Shown in pieces: positions 53,411 through 61,763 of a stretch of DNA of 64,000 nt. Within the stretch, counting starts at the first letter, position 1. Each line of letters opens with the position of its first letter. Source of the stretch: Chitinophagales bacterium (GTDB lineage Bacteria > Bacteroidota > Bacteroidia > Chitinophagales > Saprospiraceae); contig JAAFJT010000012.1 in the NCBI GenBank assembly GCA_013298955.1, forward strand, positions 1 to 64,000, read 5' to 3'. The position numbers and the translations under genes were made by a program. The notes below the pieces were generated by a model. It had not been told where the DNA came from and searched no databases. It saw nothing but the letters and a program-made list of their open reading frames with translations.

Positions 53411-53541
53411 TTAATTAGTTGAATCAAGATAAACCATCAAAATGCAATTCATTGATAATCAACTAATTCGTATCGAATCAAGGTCGGCGAGGTTGCAACC
53501 TCGCCGACCTTTTGGATCGGTTCTTTCAATTGAACTACTTA
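53411..53541. repeat. Modular element with a different core (GTCGGCGAGG)
   Basis: The right terminal arm (53517-53541, TCGGTTCTTTCAATTG then AACTACTTA) matches the left arm of copy A at about 23 of 25 positions in reverse complement. The core hairpin (53480-53511, AAGGTCGGCGAGG and mirror) is unrelated in sequence to the GTTTGGAGGG core. So the arms stay and the core changes. Confidence 0.7.
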
Positions 53542-53604
53542 GAATGGCGTTACAAAAATGAAAATAAACTGTATTTTCGCGCATTTTTATATCAACAACA
53601 GCCA

Positions 53605-54591
53605 ATGAAGTCTAAACAAATGAAAAAAATTGCGGTTTTCACCTCTGGTGGCGACTCGCCCGGTATGAACGCCAATATCCGCGCTGTGGTGCGCACGGGG
53701 ATTCACTTTGGATTAAAAGTGTATGGAATTAAACGCGGATATGAAGGTTTGATTGAAAATGACATCGCCGAATTGTCTTCTGAAAGCGTGAGTAATATTC
53801 TCCAATTGGGCGGAACGGTTTTACAAACGGCTCGTTCTCAACGGTTTATGACCAAAGAAGGGCGAGATATTGCGTATGCGAATTTGAAAAAAAGAGGCAT
53901 TACAGGTATTGTCGCTTGTGGCGGAAATGGTACGTTTACAGGAGCGAAAATTTTTATGGAGGAACATCCTGATATTCAAATCGTGGGGACACCGGGGACG
54001 ATTGACAATGATTTGTATGGTACGGATTACACGATTGGGTATGATACGGCGGTCAATACGGCGATGTCGGCGATTGATAACATCAAAGATACGGCAAATG
54101 CGCATGGTCGGACGTTTTTTGTGGAGGTCATGGGGCGCGATGCGGGTTTTATTGCTTTGCGGTGCGCGATTGCGTCTGGGGCGGAAGCCGTTTTAGTCCC
54201 AGAAGTGACCACGGATTTAGGCAAATTGGTGGCAACTTTAAATGCTAATTATGAACGCAAAAAACGCGCTGCGATTGTGATTATTTCGGAAGGAGATGAT
54301 GCTGGTGGTGCGTTCAAAGTCGTCGAACAAATTCGCAGTCTTTTGTCTTCCAAAGATATACGCGTAACGATTTTAGGACATATTCAACGCGGCGGGCGAC
54401 CGACTGCCAATGACCGCGTTTTGGCAAGTCGGCTGGGCATGGAAGCTGTAAAAGCCTTGTTAGATGGTAAAAGGGGGCTTGCTTTGGGTGTTGTGGCGGG
54501 CGAAGTGAGTTATACGCCGTTTGAAGTGGCGATAAAACACCATCAACGGATTCATCCTGCGATGTTGGAATTGGTGGAAATATTGTCTTAG
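53605..54591 (+). CDS. pfkA: 6-phosphofructokinase
   Basis: 328 residues from the ATG at 53605; the ATG at 53620 (MKKIAVFTSGGDSPGMN) fits as well. Motifs: TSGGDSPGMN (phosphate-binding loop), GTIDNDLYG with the catalytic Asp pair, ILGHIQRGGRPTANDR (fructose-6-phosphate loop). It catalyses the committed step of glycolysis. The glycine after the third motif position marks an ATP-dependent (not PPi) form. An unusual point: the GGDG motif reads CGGNGTFTG, with Asn in place of the usual Mg-linked Asp. A repeat element sits upstream. Confidence 0.95.
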   Translation: MKSKQMKKIAVFTSGGDSPGMNANIRAVVRTGIHFGLKVYGIKRGYEGLIENDIAELSSESVSNILQLGGTVLQTARSQRFMTKEGRDIAYANLKKRGITGIVACGGNGTFTGAKIFMEEHPDIQIVGTPGTIDNDLYGTDYTIGYDTAVNTAMSAIDNIKDTANAHGRTFFVEVMGRDAGFIALRCAIASGAEAVLVPEVTTDLGKLVATLNANYERKKRAAIVIISEGDDAGGAFKVVEQIRSLLSSKDIRVTILGHIQRGGRPTANDRVLASRLGMEAVKALLDGKRGLALGVVAGEVSYTPFEVAIKHHQRIHPAMLELVEILS

Positions 54592-54633
54592 TTATTTGTT
54601 TGTTTGAAAAACTACCTTTAAATTGCACCGCAT

Positions 54634-54730
54634 TTTAACTTGGATTCGCTGGATTAAGTAGATTGGTTGGATTTTTTGTCTAACCAAACATCCAGCGAAT
54701 CCACGTAATCCAACAAATCCAAGTTTTAAA
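54634..54730. repeat. TGGATT-family inverted repeat with 9-mer arms
   Basis: The left arm reads ACTTGGATT, CGCTGGATT, AAGTAGATT, GGTTGGATT; the right arm is the mirror image of a similar but shuffled set of 9-mers (ACTTGGATT, TGTTGGATT, ACGTGGATT, CGCTGGATG). So the arms are related but not exact copies. It lies after pfkA. Confidence 0.75.
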
Positions 54731-54762
54731 AATATACATAATACCTTAACAATCAACTATCT

Positions 54763-55554
54763 ATGAGGGGAGATGCGCGTTTTCAAACGGCTCCTGGTTT
54801 CTTACCATTAGTCGTCCTGCCTGTTAAAATCAACGGCAAAGGGATTTATAAATTCATTTTAGATACAGGCGCGAGCGTTTCGTATATCAGCCCTGCATTG
54901 GCAAAAGAACATGGTATTGCCATTGAAACCACCAAAAATGCAGAAGCCTTAGGCAATCCTGTCTCCATTGATTTTGGCAAAATGGATAAAGTGACGGTAG
55001 GTCAATACCTTAAAGATGGCTTAGAAGTGGGTATCATTGATATGACGGCACTTGGAAAAACCGTTGGCGTGAAAGTCGATGGAACGCTGGGCTACAATTA
55101 TTTCAAAGATGCTTGTATTAATATTAATTTTAATACTCAATTATTGGTGTTTGATACAACGCCTGCGAAATTGAAATACCCTGTTCCATTCCGTCTGGCA
55201 AGTGATGATAAACCATTGATTATCATTCCTGTAAGTATTAATGGAAAAGGTACTTTTGATTTTGCCCTGCATACGGGCGTTTCGATTACAACCGTTTGTG
55301 CAGATTTGGCACAGGAAATTGGGTTGCCCAAAACGGGTGTAGTGAACCCGAATTTGCCGCCTTTGGCGCAAGTGGATTCGATTCAAGTCGGTGAACGGAA
55401 GGTGAAAAATATCCAAATTACGAATGAAGGCTATTTTCCTGCGTTTAATGAAGCGTCAGGTACATCAATACGCGGTTTTTTGGGTTATAATTTCTTTAAA
55501 AACTTCAGCTTTATCATCGATTATATTGATAAAACTTTATATTTTGTTAAGTAA
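54763..55554 (+). CDS. Retropepsin-like aspartyl protease family protein, tandem domains
   Basis: 263 residues with two related domains of about 125 residues. The first holds KFILDTGASVSYIS, the classic DTGA site (D34), while the second reads FALHTGVSITTV, with His in place of the catalytic Asp (~residue 170). Each half repeats the pattern VxINGKGxxxF...TG...S and GxLGYNYFKD / GFLGYNFFKN. No signal peptide is seen. Only one Asp per pair is intact, so a single polypeptide would not form a full active site unless it dimerises through the first domains. Likely a degenerate aspartyl protease or a binding protein. Confidence 0.8.
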   Translation: MRGDARFQTAPGFLPLVVLPVKINGKGIYKFILDTGASVSYISPALAKEHGIAIETTKNAEALGNPVSIDFGKMDKVTVGQYLKDGLEVGIIDMTALGKTVGVKVDGTLGYNYFKDACININFNTQLLVFDTTPAKLKYPVPFRLASDDKPLIIIPVSINGKGTFDFALHTGVSITTVCADLAQEIGLPKTGVVNPNLPPLAQVDSIQVGERKVKNIQITNEGYFPAFNEASGTSIRGFLGYNFFKNFSFIIDYIDKTLYFVK

Positions 55555-55568
55555 ATAATGTAAAAACT

Positions 55569-55712
55569 TTCGCAAAGTGTCTTTTTAACAAAATTTGTTT
55601 TAAAAATATCGAAATTGAATTTTCAAAAGGGAAAAATTTTCAATTTTTCCCTTTTGAAAATTCAATTTCGATATTTTTAAAACAAATTTTATTAAAAAGA
55701 CACTTTGCGAAA
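55569..55712. repeat. 144-bp near-perfect palindrome upstream of the methyltransferase
   Basis: Arms of about 68 bp (55569-55636 and 55645-55712) with a single mismatch. It is AT-rich with an AAATTTTC centre and starts about 15 bp after the upstream stop. It is the longest hairpin in the window and may be a terminator or a miniature transposable element. The methyltransferase start is 41 bp past it. Confidence 0.85.
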
Positions 55713-55753
55713 CTTATACACGATTGTAAAATAATTGTACCTTAGCGTTTTAA

Positions 55754-56881
55754 ATGAGCCATATAGTGAAAGAAAAACAATTATATTTAGTTGATAATCA
55801 AACAGTTCAATCCATTCAAGCATCTAAATTGGATTTTCACGGAAATGCTATTTTGTCTGAAATTCCATTTCCTGCTGTTTCTCATCCGAAATTTAAATTT
55901 ATAGATTTATTCGCAGGTATTGGCGGTTTTAGAATTGCAATGCAGAATTTAGGTGGACAATGTGTCTTTACATCCGAAATAGACAAATATGCTCAAAAAA
56001 CATATCAAACTAATTTTGGAGAAATGCCACAAAGTGATATAACCCAAATGGATGAGCATGAAATCCCTGACCATGACGTTTTGTGCGCAGGTTTTCCATG
56101 CCAAGCGTTTTCAATAGCAGGAAAACGGGGCGGTTTTAATGATACAAGAGGAACCTTATTTTTTGATGTAGCCAGAATTTTAAAAGCAAAACAACCCAAA
56201 GCCTTCTTTTTGGAGAATGTAAAAGGGTTGATAGGACATGAGAAAGGACAAACACTTGCCACGATTTTAAATGTATTGCGGGAAGATTTAGGTTATTTTG
56301 TACCCAAACCCGAAGTTATCAATGCCAAAAATTTCGGTGTTCCACAGCATCGGGAACGCATCTTTATTATTGGTTTTCATAAAGATACACTTGTTGAAGA
56401 TTTTAAATATCCAGAACCCATTGGCAAAAAAAGAACCTTTGCAGATATTCGAGAACAAGAAGTTGTGAATACGAAATATTATCTTTCAAACCAATATTTA
56501 CAAACCTTGAAAAACCATAAAGCAAGGCATGAAAGTAAAGGCAATGGTTTTGGCTATGCTATCATTCCGAATGATGGCATAGCGAATGCGATTGTCGTTG
56601 GCGGGATGGGCAAAGAAAGAAATTTGGTTTATGACGACCGAATTGTTGATTTTACGCCAACCACCAAAATAAAAGGAGAGGTCAATCGGGCTTGCATTCG
56701 GAAAATGACTCCAAGAGAATGGGCAAGATTGCAAGGTTATCCTGACCATTTCAAAATAGCAGTGGCAGATGTTCATGCGTATAAACAATTTGGTAATTCT
56801 GTTGCAGTTCCAGCGATTCAAGCTACTGCAAAGCAAATCATTGATTTTATAACTGATTTTAAATATGCAAATTTCCGCTAA
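55754..56881 (+). CDS. DNA (cytosine-5) methyltransferase, solitary
   Basis: 375 residues. Motif [16 protein letters not shown] (~residue 52), motif [18 protein letters not shown] (catalytic Cys ~117), motif VI ENVKGL, motif [17 protein letters not shown], then the target region, then motifs [13 protein letters not shown]...QFGNSVAVP. All catalytic motifs are intact. It adds methyl groups to C5 of cytosine at a sequence that cannot be predicted. No restriction endonuclease or other R-M gene adjoins it, so it is an orphan or regulatory methylase. Codon use (many AGA, AAA) differs from the CGN-rich neighbours, and it overlaps lpxD by 17 bp, both consistent with horizontal acquisition. Confidence 0.92.
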   Translation: MSHIVKEKQLYLVDNQTVQSIQASKLDFHGNAILSEIPFPAVSHPKFKFIDLFAGIGGFRIAMQNLGGQCVFTSEIDKYAQKTYQTNFGEMPQSDITQMDEHEIPDHDVLCAGFPCQAFSIAGKRGGFNDTRGTLFFDVARILKAKQPKAFFLENVKGLIGHEKGQTLATILNVLREDLGYFVPKPEVINAKNFGVPQHRERIFIIGFHKDTLVEDFKYPEPIGKKRTFADIREQEVVNTKYYLSNQYLQTLKNHKARHESKGNGFGYAIIPNDGIANAIVVGGMGKERNLVYDDRIVDFTPTTKIKGEVNRACIRKMTPREWARLQGYPDHFKIAVADVHAYKQFGNSVAVPAIQATAKQIIDFITDFKYANFR

Positions 56882-57890
56882 AAATCTTGCTCAATTGCTG
56901 CATGGCACTGTTGAAGGAGATGAAACGGTCTGTGTAACGCGCCCCGGTAAGATTGAATCGGGTGAAAAAGGGATGATTTGTTTTTTGGGCAATGCTCAAT
57001 ATGAGCCTTTTGCTTATACGACTCGTGCATCGATTTTATTGGTGAGCCGCGATTTCCAACCAACCAAACCATTGATTCCGACCCTCATTCGCGTCGATAA
57101 CGTCTATGAATCCTTAGCGTTTTTACTCGAAAAATTTGGTAAAAATGAAGAAAATAATACCCAAAATACCATTTCAGCCCATGCAATCATTCATCCTTCT
57201 GTGAAAATGGGTCAAAATGTGTCTATTGGCGATTTTGCCATCTTGGAAGAAGGCGTGCTTTTGGGCGATAATTGTAAAGTGGGCGCACAAGTTTTCATTG
57301 GAAAAAATACGCAGATTCAAGGTCATGTCGTCCTGCATAGTGGGGTCAAACTCTATCCGAATACGCAAATTGGCAATCGCTGCATCCTACATGCAGGCGC
57401 GGTGATTGGCTGTGACGGGTTTGGTTTCGCGCCGCAAACGGATGGTTCTTATAAAAAAATCCATCATTTAGGCAATGTCGTTTTAGAAGATGATGTGGAA
57501 GTCGGTGCGAATACGACGATTGATAGAGGGTCGATTGGCGCAACCTTGATTCGGCGCGGTGTGAAATTGGATAATCTTATTCAAATTGCGCATAATGTAG
57601 AAATCGGTGAAAATACGGTGATTGCAGCCCAAACAGGGATTGCAGGGAGTACCAAAATTGGCAAAAATTGTCGGATTGGCGGGCAAGTCGGCATTGGCGG
57701 ACACTTGACGATTGGCGATAATGTGCAGATGCAAGGACAAAGTGGGGTCACAACGAATTGGGGCAATGGCGTGAAATTATATGGTTATCCTGCGATTCCG
57801 ATAACCGATTATTTGCGTTCTTATGCCGTTTTTAAAAAATTACCCGAAATGTATCGAGAATGGAATCTTTGGAAAAAGCAATCGAAATAA
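56865..57890 (+). CDS. lpxD: UDP-3-O-acylglucosamine N-acyltransferase
   Basis: 341-residue cytoplasmic enzyme that adds the second acyl chain in lipid A synthesis. The N-terminal uridine-binding domain (~1-100) is followed by left-handed beta-helix hexapeptide repeats (~110-300), for example [29 protein letters not shown] and [16 protein letters not shown], with the family His in [12 protein letters not shown]. The start codon lies inside the last codons of the methyltransferase gene (17-bp overlap), so translation is probably coupled. Bacteroidota usually carry lpxD with lpxC-fabZ and lpxA; these are not in this window. Confidence 0.93.
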   Translation: MQISAKNLAQLLHGTVEGDETVCVTRPGKIESGEKGMICFLGNAQYEPFAYTTRASILLVSRDFQPTKPLIPTLIRVDNVYESLAFLLEKFGKNEENNTQNTISAHAIIHPSVKMGQNVSIGDFAILEEGVLLGDNCKVGAQVFIGKNTQIQGHVVLHSGVKLYPNTQIGNRCILHAGAVIGCDGFGFAPQTDGSYKKIHHLGNVVLEDDVEVGANTTIDRGSIGATLIRRGVKLDNLIQIAHNVEIGENTVIAAQTGIAGSTKIGKNCRIGGQVGIGGHLTIGDNVQMQGQSGVTTNWGNGVKLYGYPAIPITDYLRSYAVFKKLPEMYREWNLWKKQSK

Positions 57891-57906
57891 AGCATTTGAA
57901 TTAGGA

Positions 57907-58122
57907 AGGAGGGAATTTTAGGAATTAAGGAAGGATTTACTTGATTTTTTTGATAAAAATCAAGTAAGTAGCTAATGTTAAATAATCAACAACAACGTTT
58001 GGAGGGTTTGAACCCTCTAAACGTTATACACCCTTGAAAATCAACCTTTTAGCGCGTATTGTTTTTTGTCGATTCTTTAAATTCAACTACTTAAATCCTT
58101 CCTTAATTCCTACAATTCCCTC
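57907..58122. repeat. Nested inverted repeats (9-mer arms around modular element copy D)
   Basis: The outer arms 57907-57938 (GGAGGGAATTTTAGG, AATTAAGGAAGGATT) and 58092-58122 are mirror images. Inside lie a short stem (ACTTGATTTTTTTGATAAAA... at 57938-57965) and a modular element (57965-58093) with a slightly decayed GTTTGGAGGG core at 57994-58025 and right arm TCGATTCTTTAAATTC at 58069. So one element inserted into, or grew within, another. Confidence 0.7.
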
Positions 58123-58139
58123 ATTCCTCATTCAAATCA

Positions 58140-59939
58140 TTAGAAAAATTGCGCATATTTCTCGCACAAAATGGCTGGAGCGATAAAATTCGGTAACGAC
58201 AATAAATACGTATCATTACCCGAAGCAAATGCAGTCACCTCTTGATGCAAACCCCAAGTAGGGTTTTGAAAAAGAATGGTACAAGCGGAGTTGTTGGTCG
58301 GAAATATCAACGATGGGAAACCCAATTGAGCAGAATTAGCGTAAAGCTGCCCTGCACCAAGCAAAAATTGATATTTACGTCCTTTTATCAACCGAAGTGC
58401 CGACATTTTACCATCGACCATCCGACCTAAAAACCGCCAACGCGGTTTATTGGGTTGCTCCATATCTGCAAAAAAGAGATTTGCGGTTGGCAATATATTA
58501 TTGACTTGACTGCCACTCCGACATAACGCATTCATATCAATAATGAACGTAAATGAATTGGGCGGACGCATGACGTGATTCCGTAGGTTCAAAAACGGGC
58601 GACTACAAGGGTCGATTGCCTCTGTTCGATGTAAATTCGTGCCGCCTTCACTTTCATAAATGTCTAAGAGGATTTTTTGGTTTGTACCACCTAAGTAATC
58701 TGCCAAATCAACTACCGTACTTGAAGACAAATTGCTATAAAAAGCCACATAAGTGATGGACGGATTGTCTGCATTCCGCACTTTTACATAATAAAGGGAC
58801 GATGGCGAATTAGGTAAATCGGATTGAATCCGAACACCCACTTCTGGACATGGAACCGCCGTCGGAACAGGTCCGACCCGTCCGCCAAGCAACCAAAGGA
58901 ATAAGTCCCGATTCGATGGGTCTGCTACATTCCAAGAAGACAAATGCGATTGGTCAAAAGTAATCCGAGAACCTGATGAAGCAATTGCCATTGTTTCAAA
59001 CGTCCATTGTTGTGTTTGCTCATTTAAACTCCAAACAGGCAATTGATCCTCTGACCGTACGGGGCTTGGCGTTCCGTTCGCACTATTGACGGTGCGTTTG
59101 ATAGTAATCGGAATGGTCATCGACACTTTTAAAGGAATCGAAAAACTTTTTACCGCCTTTCCATTGACCGTCATGGAAAGATTGTAAAAACCAAAGGGTG
59201 TAAATACGCCATTACCCAAGTTGTTGCCCGAATTGTCGGTTGCCCCACAGAAAGACATGCCTCCTGGCAACGCTTCCAAAGCCGTCTCTTGAGACGCGTC
59301 AAAACGAACCAAAGTCATTTTAACGACACTGCCACTCAACACAGCTCCATTTTTATCTTTCAAAATCGTACCTTCTTTAAGGAGAATCGAAAGGGCTTGG
59401 CTTCCTGGTGAACTAATTGTTACGTCCGAAGTAACGCGGTTTTGACCATCCAAACCAGCTTGTTTGGTGCTGTACTGAGCGCCATCAGGCAAATTGTTGA
59501 TTTTGAACATTTTCAGCACTTCCTGTCTTGCTGAAGTTGCATCGCTGATTTTGAAACACCTCAATGCATCCAAATAGCCCGGAGCTTGGATTAAAATCGT
59601 AAATTCCAACGGATGTGCCTTCGACGGCTTATGTAAAGGCAAAACGGCTAACTCCACCATCCCGTATTTCATTGGAATCGTCGATTTGCCAACGATAGAC
59701 AACAGTTTGGTTTTGTCCTTTCCTCCAATCGTCACGGTTGCATTTGTAGGATAATCCGTTTCATCCGCCGCATCTATGACTTGGAGGTTGAGCACGTTCT
59801 GGTACAAAGCCGTTCTGGTGGTGAGTTGTAAATTATCCACGACCGTTTCGCCGTCTTGTTTTCGACAGCTGAGGGCAGCGATAAGCATAATACTGATTGC
59901 CGCAATCAATGCAGGCACTTTTTTGGAGAACCAATTCAT
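58140..59939 (-). CDS. Large lipoprotein with Ig-like N-terminal domain, unknown function
   Basis: 599 residues from the ATG at 59939, which gives the leader MNWFSKKVPALIAAISIM and lipobox ALSC (Cys ~25). An upstream extension to 60254 runs through repeats and was rejected. Residues ~40-140 look like a carboxypeptidase-regulatory-like or SpaA-like beta sandwich (LNLQVIDAADETDYPTNATV). The rest is beta-rich with several cysteines and no recognised domain. Anchored to the inner or outer membrane by lipid. It is followed upstream by an OM barrel-like gene on the same strand, separated by nested repeats. Confidence 0.75.
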   Translation of the reverse strand: MNWFSKKVPALIAAISIMLIAALSCRKQDGETVVDNLQLTTRTALYQNVLNLQVIDAADETDYPTNATVTIGGKDKTKLLSIVGKSTIPMKYGMVELAVLPLHKPSKAHPLEFTILIQAPGYLDALRCFKISDATSARQEVLKMFKINNLPDGAQYSTKQAGLDGQNRVTSDVTISSPGSQALSILLKEGTILKDKNGAVLSGSVVKMTLVRFDASQETALEALPGGMSFCGATDNSGNNLGNGVFTPFGFYNLSMTVNGKAVKSFSIPLKVSMTIPITIKRTVNSANGTPSPVRSEDQLPVWSLNEQTQQWTFETMAIASSGSRITFDQSHLSSWNVADPSNRDLFLWLLGGRVGPVPTAVPCPEVGVRIQSDLPNSPSSLYYVKVRNADNPSITYVAFYSNLSSSTVVDLADYLGGTNQKILLDIYESEGGTNLHRTEAIDPCSRPFLNLRNHVMRPPNSFTFIIDMNALCRSGSQVNNILPTANLFFADMEQPNKPRWRFLGRMVDGKMSALRLIKGRKYQFLLGAGQLYANSAQLGFPSLIFPTNNSACTILFQNPTWGLHQEVTAFASGNDTYLLSLPNFIAPAILCEKYAQFF

Positions 59940-60369
59940 GGTTGAGTTCGATTTATAGTTAGAAATTTTAGGAATATCCGCATTCAGTGCTTGCGGCGTT
60001 TGACAAAATAAAATCGTGAGTATTGTAAGTCCAAAGGAAGTTGCCAAAAAAGGCGTTTCAAATGCTGAGTCTATCATGAATATTGGGGTATAAGTTTGGT
60101 TATCTAAAAGGGTTTGAATTAGGATTTGCAGGATTTTTGTAGGATTGATTTTTATATACTTTGCGCACGATAGTTTTTGGATACAATTGGAACACGGATG
60201 ACACGGATTGGGCGGATTTGCACGGATTTTTTTTAAATCATCCTCCAAAACCAAGCAAAGTCAAAAAAAAATCCGTGCAAATCCGCCCAATCCGTGTTAT
60301 CCGTGTTCCAATTGTATCCAAAAACCATCATAAGTGAAGTATAGAATCCCAAAAATCCTAATTCAAATC
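59940..60369. other. Nested repeat region between lipoprotein and barrel genes
   Basis: About 430 bp without a gene. The outer shell is a GAATTAGGAT-type inverted repeat (60112-60128 with 60350-60367). Inside it is a complete GCGGAT-family hairpin (60174-60324). Between 59940 and 60110 lies the AT-rich upstream region of the lipoprotein gene. Confidence 0.75.
60112..60367. repeat. GAATTAGGAT shell around a GCGGAT-family hairpin
   Basis: The shell arms contain GTTTGAATTAGGATTTG and CAAAAATCCTAATTCAAA. The inner arms (60174-60233, 60263-60324) are tandem 9-mers AACACGGAT, GACACGGAT, TGGGCGGAT, TTGCACGGAT and their mirror image, with a GATACAATTGG flank as in the copy at 49535. Confidence 0.8.
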
Positions 60370-61098
60370 TTATAAAGCATAAACCCAAGCAATTTTCACA
60401 TCAGGTATCAAGCGGTAAAACACAGGCAATCGATTGAAATTGCGTTCTAAAACGGTGGCATTTTCCTCATTTTCCTTCAAAAAGAGGCTCGAATCTACAC
60501 TTAATTCTTTCACAGCGAAGTGTCCGCCGTAATACGCACCCGCATCCAATCGCCAACTGCTCTTGTTCAAGGGAATGGGACGACCCAAGGTCACCCCCAA
60601 ATAAGGCGCGAAAGGAGTCGCAAAACCCAAGCGCAATCGACCCGTTCCCAATACCTCTGGCGTAATAACTGCTTCTTGAAAATAGAGCGTATCGGCTAAA
60701 TGGAGGGTTCCAGCAATGGTTTTGCGTGGAAAAACAGCCATTCCTGCCGTAATTCCTATCCAATCTGCCTTGAAAGGCGTGTAATGTGCCATTAAAACAA
60801 AACGACTCAAACGCGCCTCTATGTCAACAGACGCTTTTGTATTCCGAATTTTAAGCGGATAGGCTTGGTATTGATAACCCATATAATCATATTCGCCGCG
60901 CACAGCCCAATGTGTTGAAAGTCGATACGTAGCTTGCAAACTCGGCAGGGCTGTCATCCCGACTCCTATCCCAAGACTCCACTGCTTTAAAGATGGACTC
61001 GTTTCCGTCGTTGCCAATGGTTGAGCATTACTGAGCGTCATACACCTACAAACCGTGTATAAACACAAAACAATATATTTTATATTAAAATGAATCAT
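60370..61098 (-). CDS. Outer-membrane beta-barrel-like protein
   Basis: 242 residues with a signal peptide-like start (MIHFNIKYIVLCLYTVCRCM...NAQ). The chain alternates hydrophobic and polar residues with aromatic strand ends (LGIGVGMTALPSLQATYRL, AVRGEYDYMGYQY, FVLMAHYTPF, WIGITAGMAVF, YLGVTLGRPI), which fits a small porin-like barrel of about 8-10 strands. No specific family was recognised. Confidence 0.7.
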   Translation of the reverse strand: MIHFNIKYIVLCLYTVCRCMTLSNAQPLATTETSPSLKQWSLGIGVGMTALPSLQATYRLSTHWAVRGEYDYMGYQYQAYPLKIRNTKASVDIEARLSRFVLMAHYTPFKADWIGITAGMAVFPRKTIAGTLHLADTLYFQEAVITPEVLGTGRLRLGFATPFAPYLGVTLGRPIPLNKSSWRLDAGAYYGGHFAVKELSVDSSLFLKENEENATVLERNFNRLPVFYRLIPDVKIAWVYAL

Positions 61099-61519
61099 TA
61101 TTTGAAATTGTAATTTAAATAAAAAGTACTTTCATATCAATACACTTGATTATCAAGGTATTGCATGAAATGAGACAGCTTATTCCAGCCCATTTAATTG
61201 GCACTACGCGTGCAAATTAAATGAAATTTAAATAAAAAATCGAAAAAGTCAGCACCTTAGAAAGTCCCTTGTTTGTCCACAAAATTGTAAGTCTAAATAA
61301 GTTTGTTCTTTGAATCGTAGGTTTTACAAAACGTTCATTTCTAATACTATTTTTCTATTATAAGTTCCGCGAAATACAAGGAAGCATTGTTTGTACGCTT
61401 GTATTTTCAGCAGCAAAATTAGAATACTTTGAACACATTAGCAACTTTTATAATAAATATTTTTTTTAAAAATAAGTGTTTTTTTAATAAAAAAAGAGTT
61501 CGTATATCATTATTATTTT

Positions 61520-61550
61520 TTATAATTAATTGATTATCAATTAATTATAA
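61520..61550. repeat. Perfect AT palindrome in pdxJ upstream region
   Basis: TTATAATTAATTGA is mirrored exactly around TTA. Could be a regulator site or a decayed element; no nearby gene explains it. Confidence 0.5.
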
Positions 61551-61598
61551 AAATCATTTTGTTTCATAAAAAACGTTTTGCCGTATTTTGGGTACGAC

Positions 61599-61688
61599 AA
61601 AACCGTTATAACAAGTGACACATTTATTTTTTTATTATTTTTTATCTAACTAAAAATAATAAAAAACGGCATCTATTATAACGGTTTT
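61599..61688. repeat. Inverted repeat AAAACCGTTATAA
   Basis: The 13-bp arms are exact; an inner AT-rich pair (TTATTATTTTTTAT with AAAAATAATAAAAAA) could extend the stem. It lies between the barrel gene start and pdxJ. Confidence 0.55.
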
Positions 61689-61763
61689 ATGCACCCTAAT
61701 AGACGATGGCTTTTTACGCCACCTGTAAGTCCTTTTTTAATTTTGGGACTATCTAAAATATTG

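Larger units (their letters stand above)
53285..53604. other. Intergenic region with terminator and modular repeat
   Basis: About 320 bp without a gene. It contains the hairpin at 53371-53407 and the modular element with the GTCGGCGAGGTTG core (53411-53541), which reaches to within 64 bp of pfkA. A long in-frame extension of pfkA runs through this repeat and was not accepted. Confidence 0.6.

Noticed and set aside
53512-53604. N-terminal extension of pfkA
   Set aside because: The added residues are translated from a modular repeat element; the conserved N-terminus starts at 53605 or 53620.
55754-56881. Complete restriction-modification system
   Set aside because: No endonuclease, vsr or specificity gene lies on either side; neighbours are a protease-like gene and lpxD.
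59940-60254. N-terminal extension of the large lipoprotein
   Set aside because: It runs through repeat arms, and the internal start at 59939 gives a proper lipoprotein leader.
61430-61690. Replication origin in the AT-rich region upstream of pdxJ
   Set aside because: Only one weak DnaA-like box is seen, with no cluster and no dnaA, dnaN or gyrase gene nearby.
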